A model generated the notes under the pieces. The model had not been told where the DNA came from. It made no database searches and saw only the letters and a program-made list of their open reading frames with translations. Below are positions 18,768 to 27,770 of a stretch of 56,638 nt of DNA, piece by piece. A program made the position numbers and the translations under genes. Position 1 is the first letter of the stretch. Each line of letters opens with the position of its first letter. Source of the stretch: a virus; the IMG/VR virus record IMGVR_UViG_3300042402_004196, positions 1 through 56,638 of that record; one strand, given 5' to 3'.

Positions 18768-18792
18768 TTGACATTAGTTAGGTAAATCAATA

Positions 18793-18800
18793 TATTTATT
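18793..18800 (+). promoter_or_regulatory. TATTTATT motif before DNA polymerase
   Basis: The 5' T is 20 bases before the ATG at 18813, the same spacing as most other copies. The last base is T instead of A or C. Confidence 0.4.
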
Positions 18801-18812
18801 TAGGTAAGGTAA

Positions 18813-21785
18813 ATGTCGTTTTACACGACAGCAAATGAACCACTCAAAAAATATATTATGATTACAGCAGAAGAAATTAAATCGTTTCTAGAAGGAAACG
18901 ACCCTGAAGAACACATTGTGGCAATAGAATTTGATTATCAAAAAGACCACATTTATAAAATCAAAGAAGTACCCGGAAAGGGAAAATCAATCGTTAGAGA
19001 TAGTTTAATAGCATTTGCGTGGGTTGGTGACTTACGTGGTCTTAACTTTTATCAAGGTTCAAAAGCTTTACAAAAAGAAGCAATGTCCAAATATGGAATT
19101 GTTATTGAAAAATTAAGAACAGATGGAAATGAACAATTAGAAAAAGGTTTAACATTCCTTGTTAAATCACTTAAAGGGTATAGAGCGTTATCACAATTTT
19201 TTAGAGACGGCGGTATAGATCCTTGGGGTGAAAAAGCAAAAGACAAGTTTTTAATGTTAACACCGACAGAACAATTCTTAGTTTCAAAAGAAAAAAGATT
19301 GTTTAAAGGATTTGAAGATTACAATGATATTACAAGACTTGTATTTGACCTTGAGACGACCTCTTTGGAACCAAGGGATGGTCGTATATTTATGATTGGA
19401 ATTAAAACAAATAAAGGTTACAGAAAAGTAATTGAGTGTTCAAATGAAGACGAAGAACGAAGAGGTCTTGTTGAGTTCTTTAAAATTATAGACGAGATAA
19501 AGCCATCAATCATTTCTGGTTATAACTCAGCAAACTTTGACTGGTATTGGATTTACGAAAGATGTAAGATGTTAAATCTTGATATTAAAAAAATTGCAAA
19601 GTCACTTCATGGTGAAAGGTCAATAACACAAAAAGATTCAATGTTAAAACTTGGTAATGAGGTTGAGAAATTTACCCAAACTCAAATGTGGGGTTATAAC
19701 ATTATTGACATTATCCATTCAGTTCGTAGAGCTCAAGCCATCAACTCCTCAATAAAAGAAGCAGGTCTTAAATACATTACAAAATTTATTGATGGTGAAG
19801 CCGCTGACCGAGTGTACATAGACCACGATAAAATTGGTTCTTTATACAAAGAAAAAAACTTATACTGGTTAAACATAGAAAACGGAAAATATAAAAAGGT
19901 TGGTGTAGATGAGAAGATAGATGAGGTGTGTTCAAGAAGAACTGACATATACATTCAAACAACTGGTGATGATATTGTTGAAAGATATTTGGACGATGAC
20001 TTAGAAGAAACGTTACTTGTTGATGAAGAATTTAACCAAGGTTCTTTCCTTCTGGCATCACTTCTTCCAACAACATATGAAAGAGTATCAACAATGGGTA
20101 CGGCCACAATCTGGAAGCTTGTAATGCTTGCCTGGTCGTATAAGAATGGACTTGCAGTTCCAGCAAAAAAAGAAAAAAGAAACTTTGTTGGTGGATTGTC
20201 ACGATTACTTAAAACAGGATACTCAAAAGATGTATTAAAACTTGACTACTCTTCCCTATACCCATCTATTCAATTAACACACGATGTATTCCCAGAATCA
20301 GATATTACTGGTGTAATGAAAGGGTTGTTATCATATTTTAGGGATACTCGTATTATGTATAAGAACTTAGCATCAGAATATAAATCAATTGATAAAAAGA
20401 AGGCCAAATCTTATGATACAAAACAGTTACCAATTAAGATTTTTATTAACTCATTGTTTGGTGCTCTTTCCGCTCCACAGGTATTTCCTTGGGGTGATAT
20501 GGATATGGGAGAACAAATTACTTGTACTGGTAGACAGTATTTAAGACAGATGTTAAAATTCTTTATGAAAAGAGGATACACTCCACTTGTATGTGATACG
20601 GACGGTATGAACTTTTCTTTACCAGATGGTGGAGTTGAGAATAGAAAATACATTGGTCGTGGATTAAATTGGTTAGTTAAAGAAGGAAAAGAATATACGG
20701 GGTATGACGCTGATGTGGCCGAATTTAACGACCGGTTCATGCGTGGTACAATGGGTCTTGATTGTGACGGAACTTGGGATTCTTGTATTAACTTAGCTCG
20801 TAAAAACTACGCAACATTAGAACATAATGGTAAAGTAAAACTAACAGGAAACACAATTAAATCTAAAAAGATGCCAAAGTATATTGAGTTGTTTTTAGAT
20901 AAAGGAGTTAAACTATTACTTAATGGTAATGGTCAAGGGTTTGTTGAATGGTACTATGAATACTTACAAAAAATATTTGACCAAAAAATTCCTTTAATGG
21001 ATATTGCAAGTAAGGCAAAAATTAAACAATCAATTGATGACTACATCAAAAGAAGTAAAACTAAAACAAAGGCCGGTGCTTTAATGTCGAGACAAGCCCA
21101 TATGGAACTTGCAATAAATGAAGGTCTTAATGTTAATCTTGGTGATGTAATTTATTATGTAAACAACGGAACAAAGGCTTCACACGGTGATGTTCAGAAA
21201 GTTAATCAACCAAAGAAGGGATGGAGTGAGGAACAGATAAGTTTATTTTTTTCAAACAATGAAAAATCGGATTATAAAAATAAAGAACAATTCCTACTTA
21301 ACAATGGTTGGGAAAAATCTTGGTCAGACAATAACTGGGTTCGTAGTGACGCTAAAAACAAGGAAGCTAATACCGGAATACCAACAGATTTAGCATATAG
21401 ACTTGCTAGCACAGATTCTGTAATACAACTTAACTGTTATAGAATTAACCCCCAAGAATTGGAAAGTAACCCAGGACTTACTGGTGAGTATAATATTCAA
21501 AGGGCAATTGCAACATTTAATAAAAGAGTAGAACCATTACTTGTTGTTTTTAAAGAAGAAGTAAGAGATGGACTTTTAGTTAAGAATCCAGAAGAAAGAC
21601 CATTCTTTACAAAAGACCAGTGTGAATTAATTAATGGAGTTCCTTTTGAGGAAAAAGATCAGGACGACATCCAAAAGGATCTTATTGATATGGAAAAAGG
21701 TGAAGTTGAATTTTGGGGAAATGTTGGTATAAACCCACAATATATTTACGAATTAGCTGAAGAGGGGTGGGAAGAATATATTTAA
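18813..21785 (+). CDS. 43: T4 gp43-like family B DNA polymerase
   Basis: The 990-residue replicative polymerase is longer than T4 gp43 (898). The 3'-5' exonuclease is intact at the motif level: Exo I F-D-L-E (D179, E181) and Exo II Y-N-S-A-N-F-D-W near 245. The polymerase motifs are A, L-D-Y-S-S-L-Y-P-S (D478); B, K-I-F-I-N-S-L-F-G (K542 to G550); and C, C-D-T-D-G (D595, D597). Motif C has Gly after the second Asp where T4 and most family B enzymes have Ser. The start at 18813 is favoured by the upstream motif spacing; an in-frame ATG at 18858 is the alternative. It ends in a TTAA overlap with a convergent gene. Confidence 0.95.
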   Translation: MSFYTTANEPLKKYIMITAEEIKSFLEGNDPEEHIVAIEFDYQKDHIYKIKEVPGKGKSIVRDSLIAFAWVGDLRGLNFYQGSKALQKEAMSKYGIVIEKLRTDGNEQLEKGLTFLVKSLKGYRALSQFFRDGGIDPWGEKAKDKFLMLTPTEQFLVSKEKRLFKGFEDYNDITRLVFDLETTSLEPRDGRIFMIGIKTNKGYRKVIECSNEDEERRGLVEFFKIIDEIKPSIISGYNSANFDWYWIYERCKMLNLDIKKIAKSLHGERSITQKDSMLKLGNEVEKFTQTQMWGYNIIDIIHSVRRAQAINSSIKEAGLKYITKFIDGEAADRVYIDHDKIGSLYKEKNLYWLNIENGKYKKVGVDEKIDEVCSRRTDIYIQTTGDDIVERYLDDDLEETLLVDEEFNQGSFLLASLLPTTYERVSTMGTATIWKLVMLAWSYKNGLAVPAKKEKRNFVGGLSRLLKTGYSKDVLKLDYSSLYPSIQLTHDVFPESDITGVMKGLLSYFRDTRIMYKNLASEYKSIDKKKAKSYDTKQLPIKIFINSLFGALSAPQVFPWGDMDMGEQITCTGRQYLRQMLKFFMKRGYTPLVCDTDGMNFSLPDGGVENRKYIGRGLNWLVKEGKEYTGYDADVAEFNDRFMRGTMGLDCDGTWDSCINLARKNYATLEHNGKVKLTGNTIKSKKMPKYIELFLDKGVKLLLNGNGQGFVEWYYEYLQKIFDQKIPLMDIASKAKIKQSIDDYIKRSKTKTKAGALMSRQAHMELAINEGLNVNLGDVIYYVNNGTKASHGDVQKVNQPKKGWSEEQISLFFSNNEKSDYKNKEQFLLNNGWEKSWSDNNWVRSDAKNKEANTGIPTDLAYRLASTDSVIQLNCYRINPQELESNPGLTGEYNIQRAIATFNKRVEPLLVVFKEEVRDGLLVKNPEERPFFTKDQCELINGVPFEEKDQDDIQKDLIDMEKGEVEFWGNVGINPQYIYELAEEGWEEYI

Positions 21786-22153
21786 CCAAGTTTTAAACCA
21801 TCACTAGATGTTATATACCAATTTCCTTCTACGAATTGGAATTGAACACAGGCTCCTTTTTCTAAAAGGAGCTCATCCCAATCTTCATCTATCTTACCAA
21901 CATCAGATTTAACAACAACAGTTGTTAGAGATTTAACAACAACTCTACTACTTTTTTGTGAATTTAAAGTTACTTCACACTCATCAACATCTTTTATAAT
22001 TAATATTGTTTCTTCATCGGTTAGATAATTTGGTGTTGACACAACTCTTGATAAATCTTTAATTGTTTCAATAACAACTTTTGGTTCAACCACAGTTTGT
22101 GTCTGATACCTAACCACGTTTTTTCTTTCTGTTGTGTTAATTCTATTAATCAT
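21782..22153 (-). CDS. hypothetical protein downstream of gp13-like gene
   Basis: The 123-residue protein is rich in Val, Thr and acidic residues, with a V-V-V-K-S repeat pattern in the middle and a C-terminal beta-type segment (V-Q-F-Q-F-V-E-G-N-W-Y-I-T-S-S-D-G). It has no signal peptide or membrane helix. The ATGA overlap at 22150-22153 couples it to the gp13-like neck gene, so a structural or head-completion role is plausible. Its stop overlaps that of DNA polymerase by four bases on the opposite strand. I do not recognise the family. Confidence 0.6.
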   Translation of the reverse strand: MINRINTTERKNVVRYQTQTVVEPKVVIETIKDLSRVVSTPNYLTDEETILIIKDVDECEVTLNSQKSSRVVVKSLTTVVVKSDVGKIDEDWDELLLEKGACVQFQFVEGNWYITSSDGLKLG

Positions 22154-23274
22154 ATTACATATATTTGTCTTGGCATTGCTCGGAACTTTAAACCTTTATT
22201 TAAATTTTCAGCAATAAGAGCTTCCCTCTCCATAACTTTTTCTGGTTTCAATCTAGTAAGTCTTCCTTCAGCACCAATAAGTTCTTCAATTAGTTTTGCT
22301 TTTTCATCTTTTCCTTCTGTCGCTAAAGATTGCCATTCCATAGTAAGATCACCATCTGGTGTCTTTAAATTACCACTAAATTTACCACGAACTTTAGAAA
22401 GCACTTCTTTACAATATGCGATAAACCATCTTCTAACCCAAACTTGTGCAGGATTGTTTAAATCTTGCCAACTTATTTTATCAAAAGGAACATCAGAAGG
22501 TAATTTAATAATATCTGGATTATCTTTTAAACATTTATCTCTATCTTCCGGACCAACATCATAATACCAATACCAAACTCTTCCTTTTGTTAAAGCGGTA
22601 TTACCAAAATCAAATTTACCACCTGGTGTATTCATTAAGTGAATTGCTTTTTTTCCGTCTGGTAATGCTGTAATTCTGTATGTTAAATCACCTAGAATAA
22701 TTCTTTTTTGTATGTTTATTTCTTGCATTCTCAATAAACTATCAAAAGCTGGTGTTAAAAAATAACTACCGGCCATGTTACCCATTTGTGCGTATCCACC
22801 GACACCACCAAGACCTCCACCACCAATACCACCAAACGACCAAGGATCAAATAAAAGATTATTCATTGTTGGTGGTGTAAACCACAACAATTCATTTATT
22901 TCTCTGTTTGCTGGAATTTCATAGATCTGTTGTCCTTTTTGTAATTGAATATAATCTTTCTTTAGAACGTAATCACCACCAGCCTGTAAACCGACAATTT
23001 TTGAATACGCATAAGTATATCTTGTTTCATAATCCAAACTCCTAGTTGTAAAAGCTTTAGACAAAGATTGTGTATCTAAATTCAAATTATATAGGTTAGT
23101 CCATTGAGACTCAATTAACCAATCCTGAACATATTGAGAATATTCATCAATAGAAAACTCTAAAAGAGTGTCCATTTGTTCATCTTCTAATTCAACACTC
23201 CTTAATGGTGCACCAAGTAAATGTCTAATTTTTCTGTAAAGGTTGGATCTTTCCGGTTCATTAATAATTGACAT
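22150..23274 (-). CDS. 13: T4 gp13-like neck protein
   Basis: The 374-residue protein has the N-terminal pattern of gp13-type neck proteins: L-Y-R-K-I-R-H-L-L-G-A-P, then V-E-L-x-D-E-Q and an acidic helix ending in E-Y-S-Q-Y-V. A glycine-rich stretch (G-G-I-G-G-G-G-L-G-G, about 147-156) lies in the middle, as in gp13. The C-terminus has the W-V-R-R-W-F-I-A-Y-C-K-E-V-L helix and a final E-E-L/E-R-E-A-L region. gp13 joins the portal to the tail. It is somewhat longer than T4 gp13 (309). It is on the minus strand, away from the other neck and tail genes. Assignment is from remembered family pattern, not a search. Confidence 0.68.
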   Translation of the reverse strand: MSIINEPERSNLYRKIRHLLGAPLRSVELEDEQMDTLLEFSIDEYSQYVQDWLIESQWTNLYNLNLDTQSLSKAFTTRSLDYETRYTYAYSKIVGLQAGGDYVLKKDYIQLQKGQQIYEIPANREINELLWFTPPTMNNLLFDPWSFGGIGGGGLGGVGGYAQMGNMAGSYFLTPAFDSLLRMQEINIQKRIILGDLTYRITALPDGKKAIHLMNTPGGKFDFGNTALTKGRVWYWYYDVGPEDRDKCLKDNPDIIKLPSDVPFDKISWQDLNNPAQVWVRRWFIAYCKEVLSKVRGKFSGNLKTPDGDLTMEWQSLATEGKDEKAKLIEELIGAEGRLTRLKPEKVMEREALIAENLNKGLKFRAMPRQIYVI

Positions 23275-23287
23275 AGTGATTTTTTTA

Positions 23288-23295
23288 TATAAATA
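23288..23295 (-). promoter_or_regulatory. TATTTATA motif before gp13-like gene (minus strand)
   Basis: Read on the minus strand, the 5' T at 23295 is 21 bases before the ATG at 23274. Confidence 0.45.
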
Positions 23296-23305
23296 TCACA
23301 ATAAA

Positions 23306-25405
23306 TTATTTTACACCTACTATTCTACTAAGGTCTATTTTGAATCTTTCGTTTTTTGATAGTAGTCTTATAATATCTTGTGGGATATTATCACCTAATC
23401 TATTAACACCATACTTCCCACCAAATGAATTCATTAGATCAACTATTTTTATTGTTTCTGGAGTACTACTTAAAAAAGTAACATAGTCATCTTGTGATAG
23501 AACTGGAAATTGTATGCCACCAGTCATAGTTGGTTTGTAATTTAAAATTTTTGATGAAAATGTTATTGTTTGTGACCCTTTAGTTTTTGGTGCTGTTAAC
23601 AATTCAGGTATTTTTGCAAGTTGTATCAACTTGTTTTTGTCAAAATAATATAAGTTAATTTTATTTTCACTACCAGATGGTATACCAATTAACATTCCTG
23701 TAACCTCTTCTAATAACTTAGTTAGAATATCCTCAGCGCAGTTTCTAATATCTTGATTCTTGTGTTTAAGAATAAGTTCTAAAAAATTTGGAAATTGTGA
23801 TAAATTAATTAATTCTTCTTTATTTTCAGGACTGCCATTATAGTTCATAATATAACTATTAACAGATTTTTTAATACTTTTTAAATTTATTTTTTCACCC
23901 GTATTTCTAATAATTTTACAAGATATTTTATCCCCATCAACAGTAAAGACATCATAAGGTGAATTTAAATTTGTTGCTAGTTGACCACCTAATAAACCAG
24001 AAATTAACGCTTCAAAATCAAAACCTCTAGTCCTACTTTTAACAAATCTTTGAAAATAGTTTTCAAATCTAAATTTTGATCTTTCTGAAACATTAGTTAA
24101 ATTTAAAGTCATAAGTCCCTCAATTTTTCTATTGAAGATTAAAGAACCTCTTTCTATTTCAGCTGTAATAATATTGTTAATAGCAGATTCTGCAGCCTCT
24201 GCATCTAGAGGAATTAACCTAATTTTTTGTAACTCACGATTCATTAATTTTTTAATGTCTTGACCTGTTTCTTCATTTTCTAAAAGAACTCTAATGTAAG
24301 ATTCTTTAACAATTTTTTTATTTTTTAAAAGATATAACTCATTTACAAATTCCCAATTTATATGGTTCCAAAAATTTTTAACATATTCATCTCTTTTATT
24401 TCTATATCTTAAATAATAAGCGTGTTCCCAAACATCAAGACCTAATAATGGATAACCACCATCTTTAATAATATTCATAAGTGGGTTGTCCTGGTTTGGT
24501 GTAGACATTATTTTTAAATTACCTTTTTTTGTTAAAACCAACCAAGCCCACCCAGAACCAAACCTATCAAGAGCAACTTGATTAAATTCGTCCTTAAGAT
24601 TTTTTATATTTCCGTATTGTTTTTTTATTTTTTCATAAACTTCACCGGAAGGTCTTTGTTTTTTTGGGGACAACATTTTCCAAAATAATGCGTGGTTAAA
24701 TGCACCACCTGCATTATTTCTTACCTTTTCGTCAAACTTACTTATTGATTTAATAATATCTTCTAATTCTAGGTCTTTGTAATTTTTCTTTGATAAAGCA
24801 TCGTTTAATTTTTTTACATAACCCTTGTAATGTTTGTTATAGTGAATATCCATTGTTTCTGGATCAACAAACTGTTTCATTGCTGAATATGAGTAAGGTA
24901 GTTTTTCAATACCAATTTTTTTCATCTCAAGAAGAAAATTGTTTTTAATTTCTTCTTTTTCTGTTAATAAAATTTGTTCATTTAATAACTGAACATTTTT
25001 TATTAATTTTGTTGTTGATTCAAAAACTAAACCATTATAATTTGGGTACTCATTTTCAAACATTTTAATTAATCTACCAGCAAAAGCATTTGCCTCATCT
25101 TCGTTTTGACCTCCAATGTCCGGACCTCTTTCTCTACCCAAAACTAATCTCTGATGTGCGTGAACCCACTCATGGGCAAGAGTTCTCATTATATCCCTAT
25201 TTAGTCTATTTCTAGATAAAACTCTTATTTCGCCATTCATGTTTTGTGATCCTGTTGACATTACACCACTTTTTTTACCAAGAAATAAAATAGTTAAAGG
25301 ATTCCCAACTGGGTATTTAGAATTTATAAATTTAATAAAATCATTATACATTTTCTTGTCTTCCGACGAAAGACCAGAATCAATATGTTTTACAGTAACT
25401 TTCAT
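23306..25405 (-). CDS. metalloprotease-like / Mn superoxide dismutase / nuclease-like fusion
   Basis: The 699-residue protein has three parts. Residues 1-130 look like a zincin: H-E-W-V-H (H78, E79, H82) and a downstream E-D-E-A-N-A-F-A-G (E104), as in ImmA/IrrE-type peptidases. Residues about 165-358 are a complete Fe/Mn superoxide dismutase with all four metal ligands (H188, H238, D324, H328), H192/Y196 and G-S-G-W-A-W-L. A-G-G before N-H and N-Q-D at 304-306 indicate the Mn type. A helix K-K-I-V-K-E-S-Y-I-R-V-L-L-E-N (363-377) leads to a C-terminal part (about 385-699) with E465, D485 and S-C-K497, suggestive of a PD-(D/E)XK nuclease but unproven. No signal peptide is seen. A late-type motif precedes it, so it may be a virion protein (inference). 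Confidence 0.82.
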   Translation of the reverse strand: MKVTVKHIDSGLSSEDKKMYNDFIKFINSKYPVGNPLTILFLGKKSGVMSTGSQNMNGEIRVLSRNRLNRDIMRTLAHEWVHAHQRLVLGRERGPDIGGQNEDEANAFAGRLIKMFENEYPNYNGLVFESTTKLIKNVQLLNEQILLTEKEEIKNNFLLEMKKIGIEKLPYSYSAMKQFVDPETMDIHYNKHYKGYVKKLNDALSKKNYKDLELEDIIKSISKFDEKVRNNAGGAFNHALFWKMLSPKKQRPSGEVYEKIKKQYGNIKNLKDEFNQVALDRFGSGWAWLVLTKKGNLKIMSTPNQDNPLMNIIKDGGYPLLGLDVWEHAYYLRYRNKRDEYVKNFWNHINWEFVNELYLLKNKKIVKESYIRVLLENEETGQDIKKLMNRELQKIRLIPLDAEAAESAINNIITAEIERGSLIFNRKIEGLMTLNLTNVSERSKFRFENYFQRFVKSRTRGFDFEALISGLLGGQLATNLNSPYDVFTVDGDKISCKIIRNTGEKINLKSIKKSVNSYIMNYNGSPENKEELINLSQFPNFLELILKHKNQDIRNCAEDILTKLLEEVTGMLIGIPSGSENKINLYYFDKNKLIQLAKIPELLTAPKTKGSQTITFSSKILNYKPTMTGGIQFPVLSQDDYVTFLSSTPETIKIVDLMNSFGGKYGVNRLGDNIPQDIIRLLSKNERFKIDLSRIVGVK

Positions 25406-25409
25406 TATA

Positions 25410-25417
25410 GATAAATA
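25410..25417 (-). promoter_or_regulatory. TATTTATC motif before SOD fusion gene (minus strand)
   Basis: Read on the minus strand, the 5' T at 25417 is 12 bases before the ATG at 25405, closer than the usual 20-21. Confidence 0.35.
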
Positions 25418-25436
25418 CTATAAAAAACAAAAGAAA

Positions 25437-27197
25437 TTAAGGTCTTTTATTGATTAACTTTAAGATTTCCTCAACAACATCACCAGAGTCTTGTACCTCA
25501 TCACCCATTACGGTTCCAATAATTTTTTTCTTTTTATTTAGGATATCATAAATAACACCCTCAATTGTGTTTTCAAAAATTGGGTAATAAACAAGTACAT
25601 TGTTTTTTTGTCCATAACGGTAAGCCCTGTCTTCAGCTTGAGCATGTTCTGCCGGAACAAATGATAAGTCATTCATAATTACAACTTCTGCTGCCGTTAA
25701 AGTAAGTCCAACACCAGCGGCTTTTAAATTCCCAACAAATACTTTAACTTTTTCATTTTCCTGAAATTGATCAACAGCATATTGTCTCTGAACTTTATTA
25801 CAACTACCATCAAGATATACTGATTCTTTTCCAAAATGATTATGTATTAGTTGTAAAGTGTCAGTAAAGTTTGTGAAAATAATAACCTTTTTTCCTTGAT
25901 CAATAATGTTTTGAACAAACTCAATAGTTTCTTTTACTTTTTCATTTGCAATTACTTTTCTTACTTTCATAATTTTTGAAAACTGGATTGTAAGAGATGA
26001 AGATTCTTCTTTTTTATTTTCCAGCCAATCATAATATTCACCCATCAAATCTTTATATTCTTTTGATGAGGTTCTTAAGTAAACTGGCGTTATAATTTTT
26101 TCTGGTAAATCTAAAACTTGTTCTTTTAATCTTCTTAAAATTTGTTTTGATGTTCTATCTCTTAACTCCTCAAGGTTAGAAGCTCCAGTAACATTCCATA
26201 TTTTTCTATTACCGGCTCTGAACTGAAATCCTTGACAATAACGAATAGCATAAGCCATCCAATTTTGGGCAACCGGACTTTCAATTATTGATAATAGATT
26301 ATAATAGTTCATTGGTCTGGATGTCATTGGTGTTCCAGTTAATAACCAAACTCTTTTTATATCTTTCACAAAATTGTTAATAATTTTTGTTCTTTGAGCT
26401 TGAGTATTTGATACCATATGAGCTTCATCTAAAATAACCAACTCAAAATTTGATTGAGTCAATAATGAATTTTCCTTATCTTTTGGGTCGTGAAAGTTTT
26501 TTAATATATCGTAATTTACAATAACAAAATCAGATTCAGTTGAAAATTTTTTACCTTCTGCAATATAGCAAGATCTATCTGAATAATTTGCAATTTCTCT
26601 TTCCCAATTTATTTTAAGTGATGCCGGACAAATAATTAAAATCTTTTTTGCTCCCGTTTCTAAAGCGGCAATAATTGTTGAGGTAGTCTTACCTAATCCC
26701 ATATCGTCAGCCAAAATAAATCTTCTAGAACCAACAAGTTTTTCAATTGCTTCTTTTTGATGTGATAATGGTGGTCTATGATCGTATTTGGAATAATCAA
26801 TATTAACATCATCTACCGTTTGTGATTTAATTAAAGATGATTTAGGAACCCAAAACTCCGACAAATTATCCTTTTCAAAAAATTTACCCCACACATGATA
26901 CGATTTATCTTTCTCAACAAGTAACTTTTCAATATATATTTTTTCCGGTGTTTCAAGTAGATACCGTTCTTCTGCAAACTTTTTTGCGAAGTAATTATCT
27001 AACTCAACCCATTTACGAGCAACCTTTGGTTTTGTGTCAAAATATGTTGTTATGTATTCAGCTTGTGATCTTGTTGGGTAAAACTTCTTATTAGTTTCCT
27101 TTTTAGTTTTCATATAAATAATGTAATTGTTAGCCCCACTATATGAGTCTAACAAATCCATTGCTTTTAGTTCTATTATTTGTTTTGTGATTTCCAA
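25437..27197 (-). CDS. SNF2-family DNA helicase/translocase
   Basis: The 586-residue protein is an SF2 helicase of the SNF2 type. Walker A is D-D-M-G-L-G-K-T (164-171), motif Ia I-C-P-A-S-L, and Walker B L-D-E-A-H (256-260). Motif III is L-T-G-T-P-M, then I-I-F-T-N-F, A-A-G-V-G-L-T-L-T-A-A and R-A-Y-R-Y-G-Q. It is compact like SMARCAL1-type fork-remodelling enzymes and may fill the role that UvsW has in T4 (inference). The frame begins at a TTG (27197); the first ATG is at 27161. I keep the TTG because the extra residues form a plausible helix. It is the first gene of the minus block. Confidence 0.88.
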   Translation of the reverse strand: MEITKQIIELKAMDLLDSYSGANNYIIYMKTKKETNKKFYPTRSQAEYITTYFDTKPKVARKWVELDNYFAKKFAEERYLLETPEKIYIEKLLVEKDKSYHVWGKFFEKDNLSEFWVPKSSLIKSQTVDDVNIDYSKYDHRPPLSHQKEAIEKLVGSRRFILADDMGLGKTTSTIIAALETGAKKILIICPASLKINWEREIANYSDRSCYIAEGKKFSTESDFVIVNYDILKNFHDPKDKENSLLTQSNFELVILDEAHMVSNTQAQRTKIINNFVKDIKRVWLLTGTPMTSRPMNYYNLLSIIESPVAQNWMAYAIRYCQGFQFRAGNRKIWNVTGASNLEELRDRTSKQILRRLKEQVLDLPEKIITPVYLRTSSKEYKDLMGEYYDWLENKKEESSSLTIQFSKIMKVRKVIANEKVKETIEFVQNIIDQGKKVIIFTNFTDTLQLIHNHFGKESVYLDGSCNKVQRQYAVDQFQENEKVKVFVGNLKAAGVGLTLTAAEVVIMNDLSFVPAEHAQAEDRAYRYGQKNNVLVYYPIFENTIEGVIYDILNKKKKIIGTVMGDEVQDSGDVVEEILKLINKRP

Positions 27198-27234
27198 AAT
27201 TATGTACTATACATAAAAATAATAATAAAAACAA

Positions 27235-27242
27235 TATTTATC
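27235..27242 (+). promoter_or_regulatory. TATTTATC motif before neck/tail genes
   Basis: The 5' T is 21 bases before the ATG at 27256. It lies in the 58-base divergent gap between the SNF2 gene and the neck gene. Confidence 0.45.
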
Positions 27243-27255
27243 AATAAAACATCAT

Positions 27256-27768
27256 ATGGATAATAAAGTTCCTATAACAAGACTTGGTAAATTTTTTGGC
27301 GATAATGACTTTAGGTTAGAGATTGAAATGGGTCAAGAGTGGTTAATTGGTGACATGAACTATACTTGTGTTCTCTATAGAGTTGATAGAATGAAAACTA
27401 AAACAGATGATGTATATGGTGAAACAGTATCAGACGGTATAAAGTTTTTACCACCGGTTGAGTTTAACGCTTATGTTGCAATTGCAACTCCTGAAAATAA
27501 ATTTCTTGGTTCTACTAAAATGGATCAAGTTGAACCTGGTAATATCACAATGTCGGTTTATTTAAAAACTTTAGAAGATTTAGAAATTGATATTCAGTTT
27601 GGTGATTATGTTGGATATTATGATACAGAAAGTTTTGTAAGATATTACACAGTTGTAAATGATGGTCGTGTGACTTCAGATATAAAACATACATATAAAG
27701 GTTATCGTCCATTTTATAGAACAATAATTGCAGCGCCAGTTGGACCTAATGAATTTAGAGGATTATAA
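27256..27768 (+). CDS. putative neck protein (gp14-like)
   Basis: The 170-residue beta-rich protein has no enzyme motif or signal peptide. The segment L-E-D-L-E-I-D-I-Q-F-G-D-Y-V-G, followed by F-V-R-Y-Y-T-V-V-N, recalls the part of T4 gp14 that binds the tail side of the neck. It is shorter than gp14 (256). It starts 58 bases from the divergent helicase gene and ends 2 bases before the gp15-like tail terminator. That reproduces the T4 order 14-15, which is the main support. Another head-closure protein is the alternative. Confidence 0.5.
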   Translation: MDNKVPITRLGKFFGDNDFRLEIEMGQEWLIGDMNYTCVLYRVDRMKTKTDDVYGETVSDGIKFLPPVEFNAYVAIATPENKFLGSTKMDQVEPGNITMSVYLKTLEDLEIDIQFGDYVGYYDTESFVRYYTVVNDGRVTSDIKHTYKGYRPFYRTIIAAPVGPNEFRGL

Positions 27769-27770
27769 AA

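Noticed and set aside
22097-22564. Plus-strand frame within the minus-strand neck gene
   Set aside because: Shadow of the gp13-like gene; composition is Ser/Leu-rich and the opposite strand has the better-supported protein.
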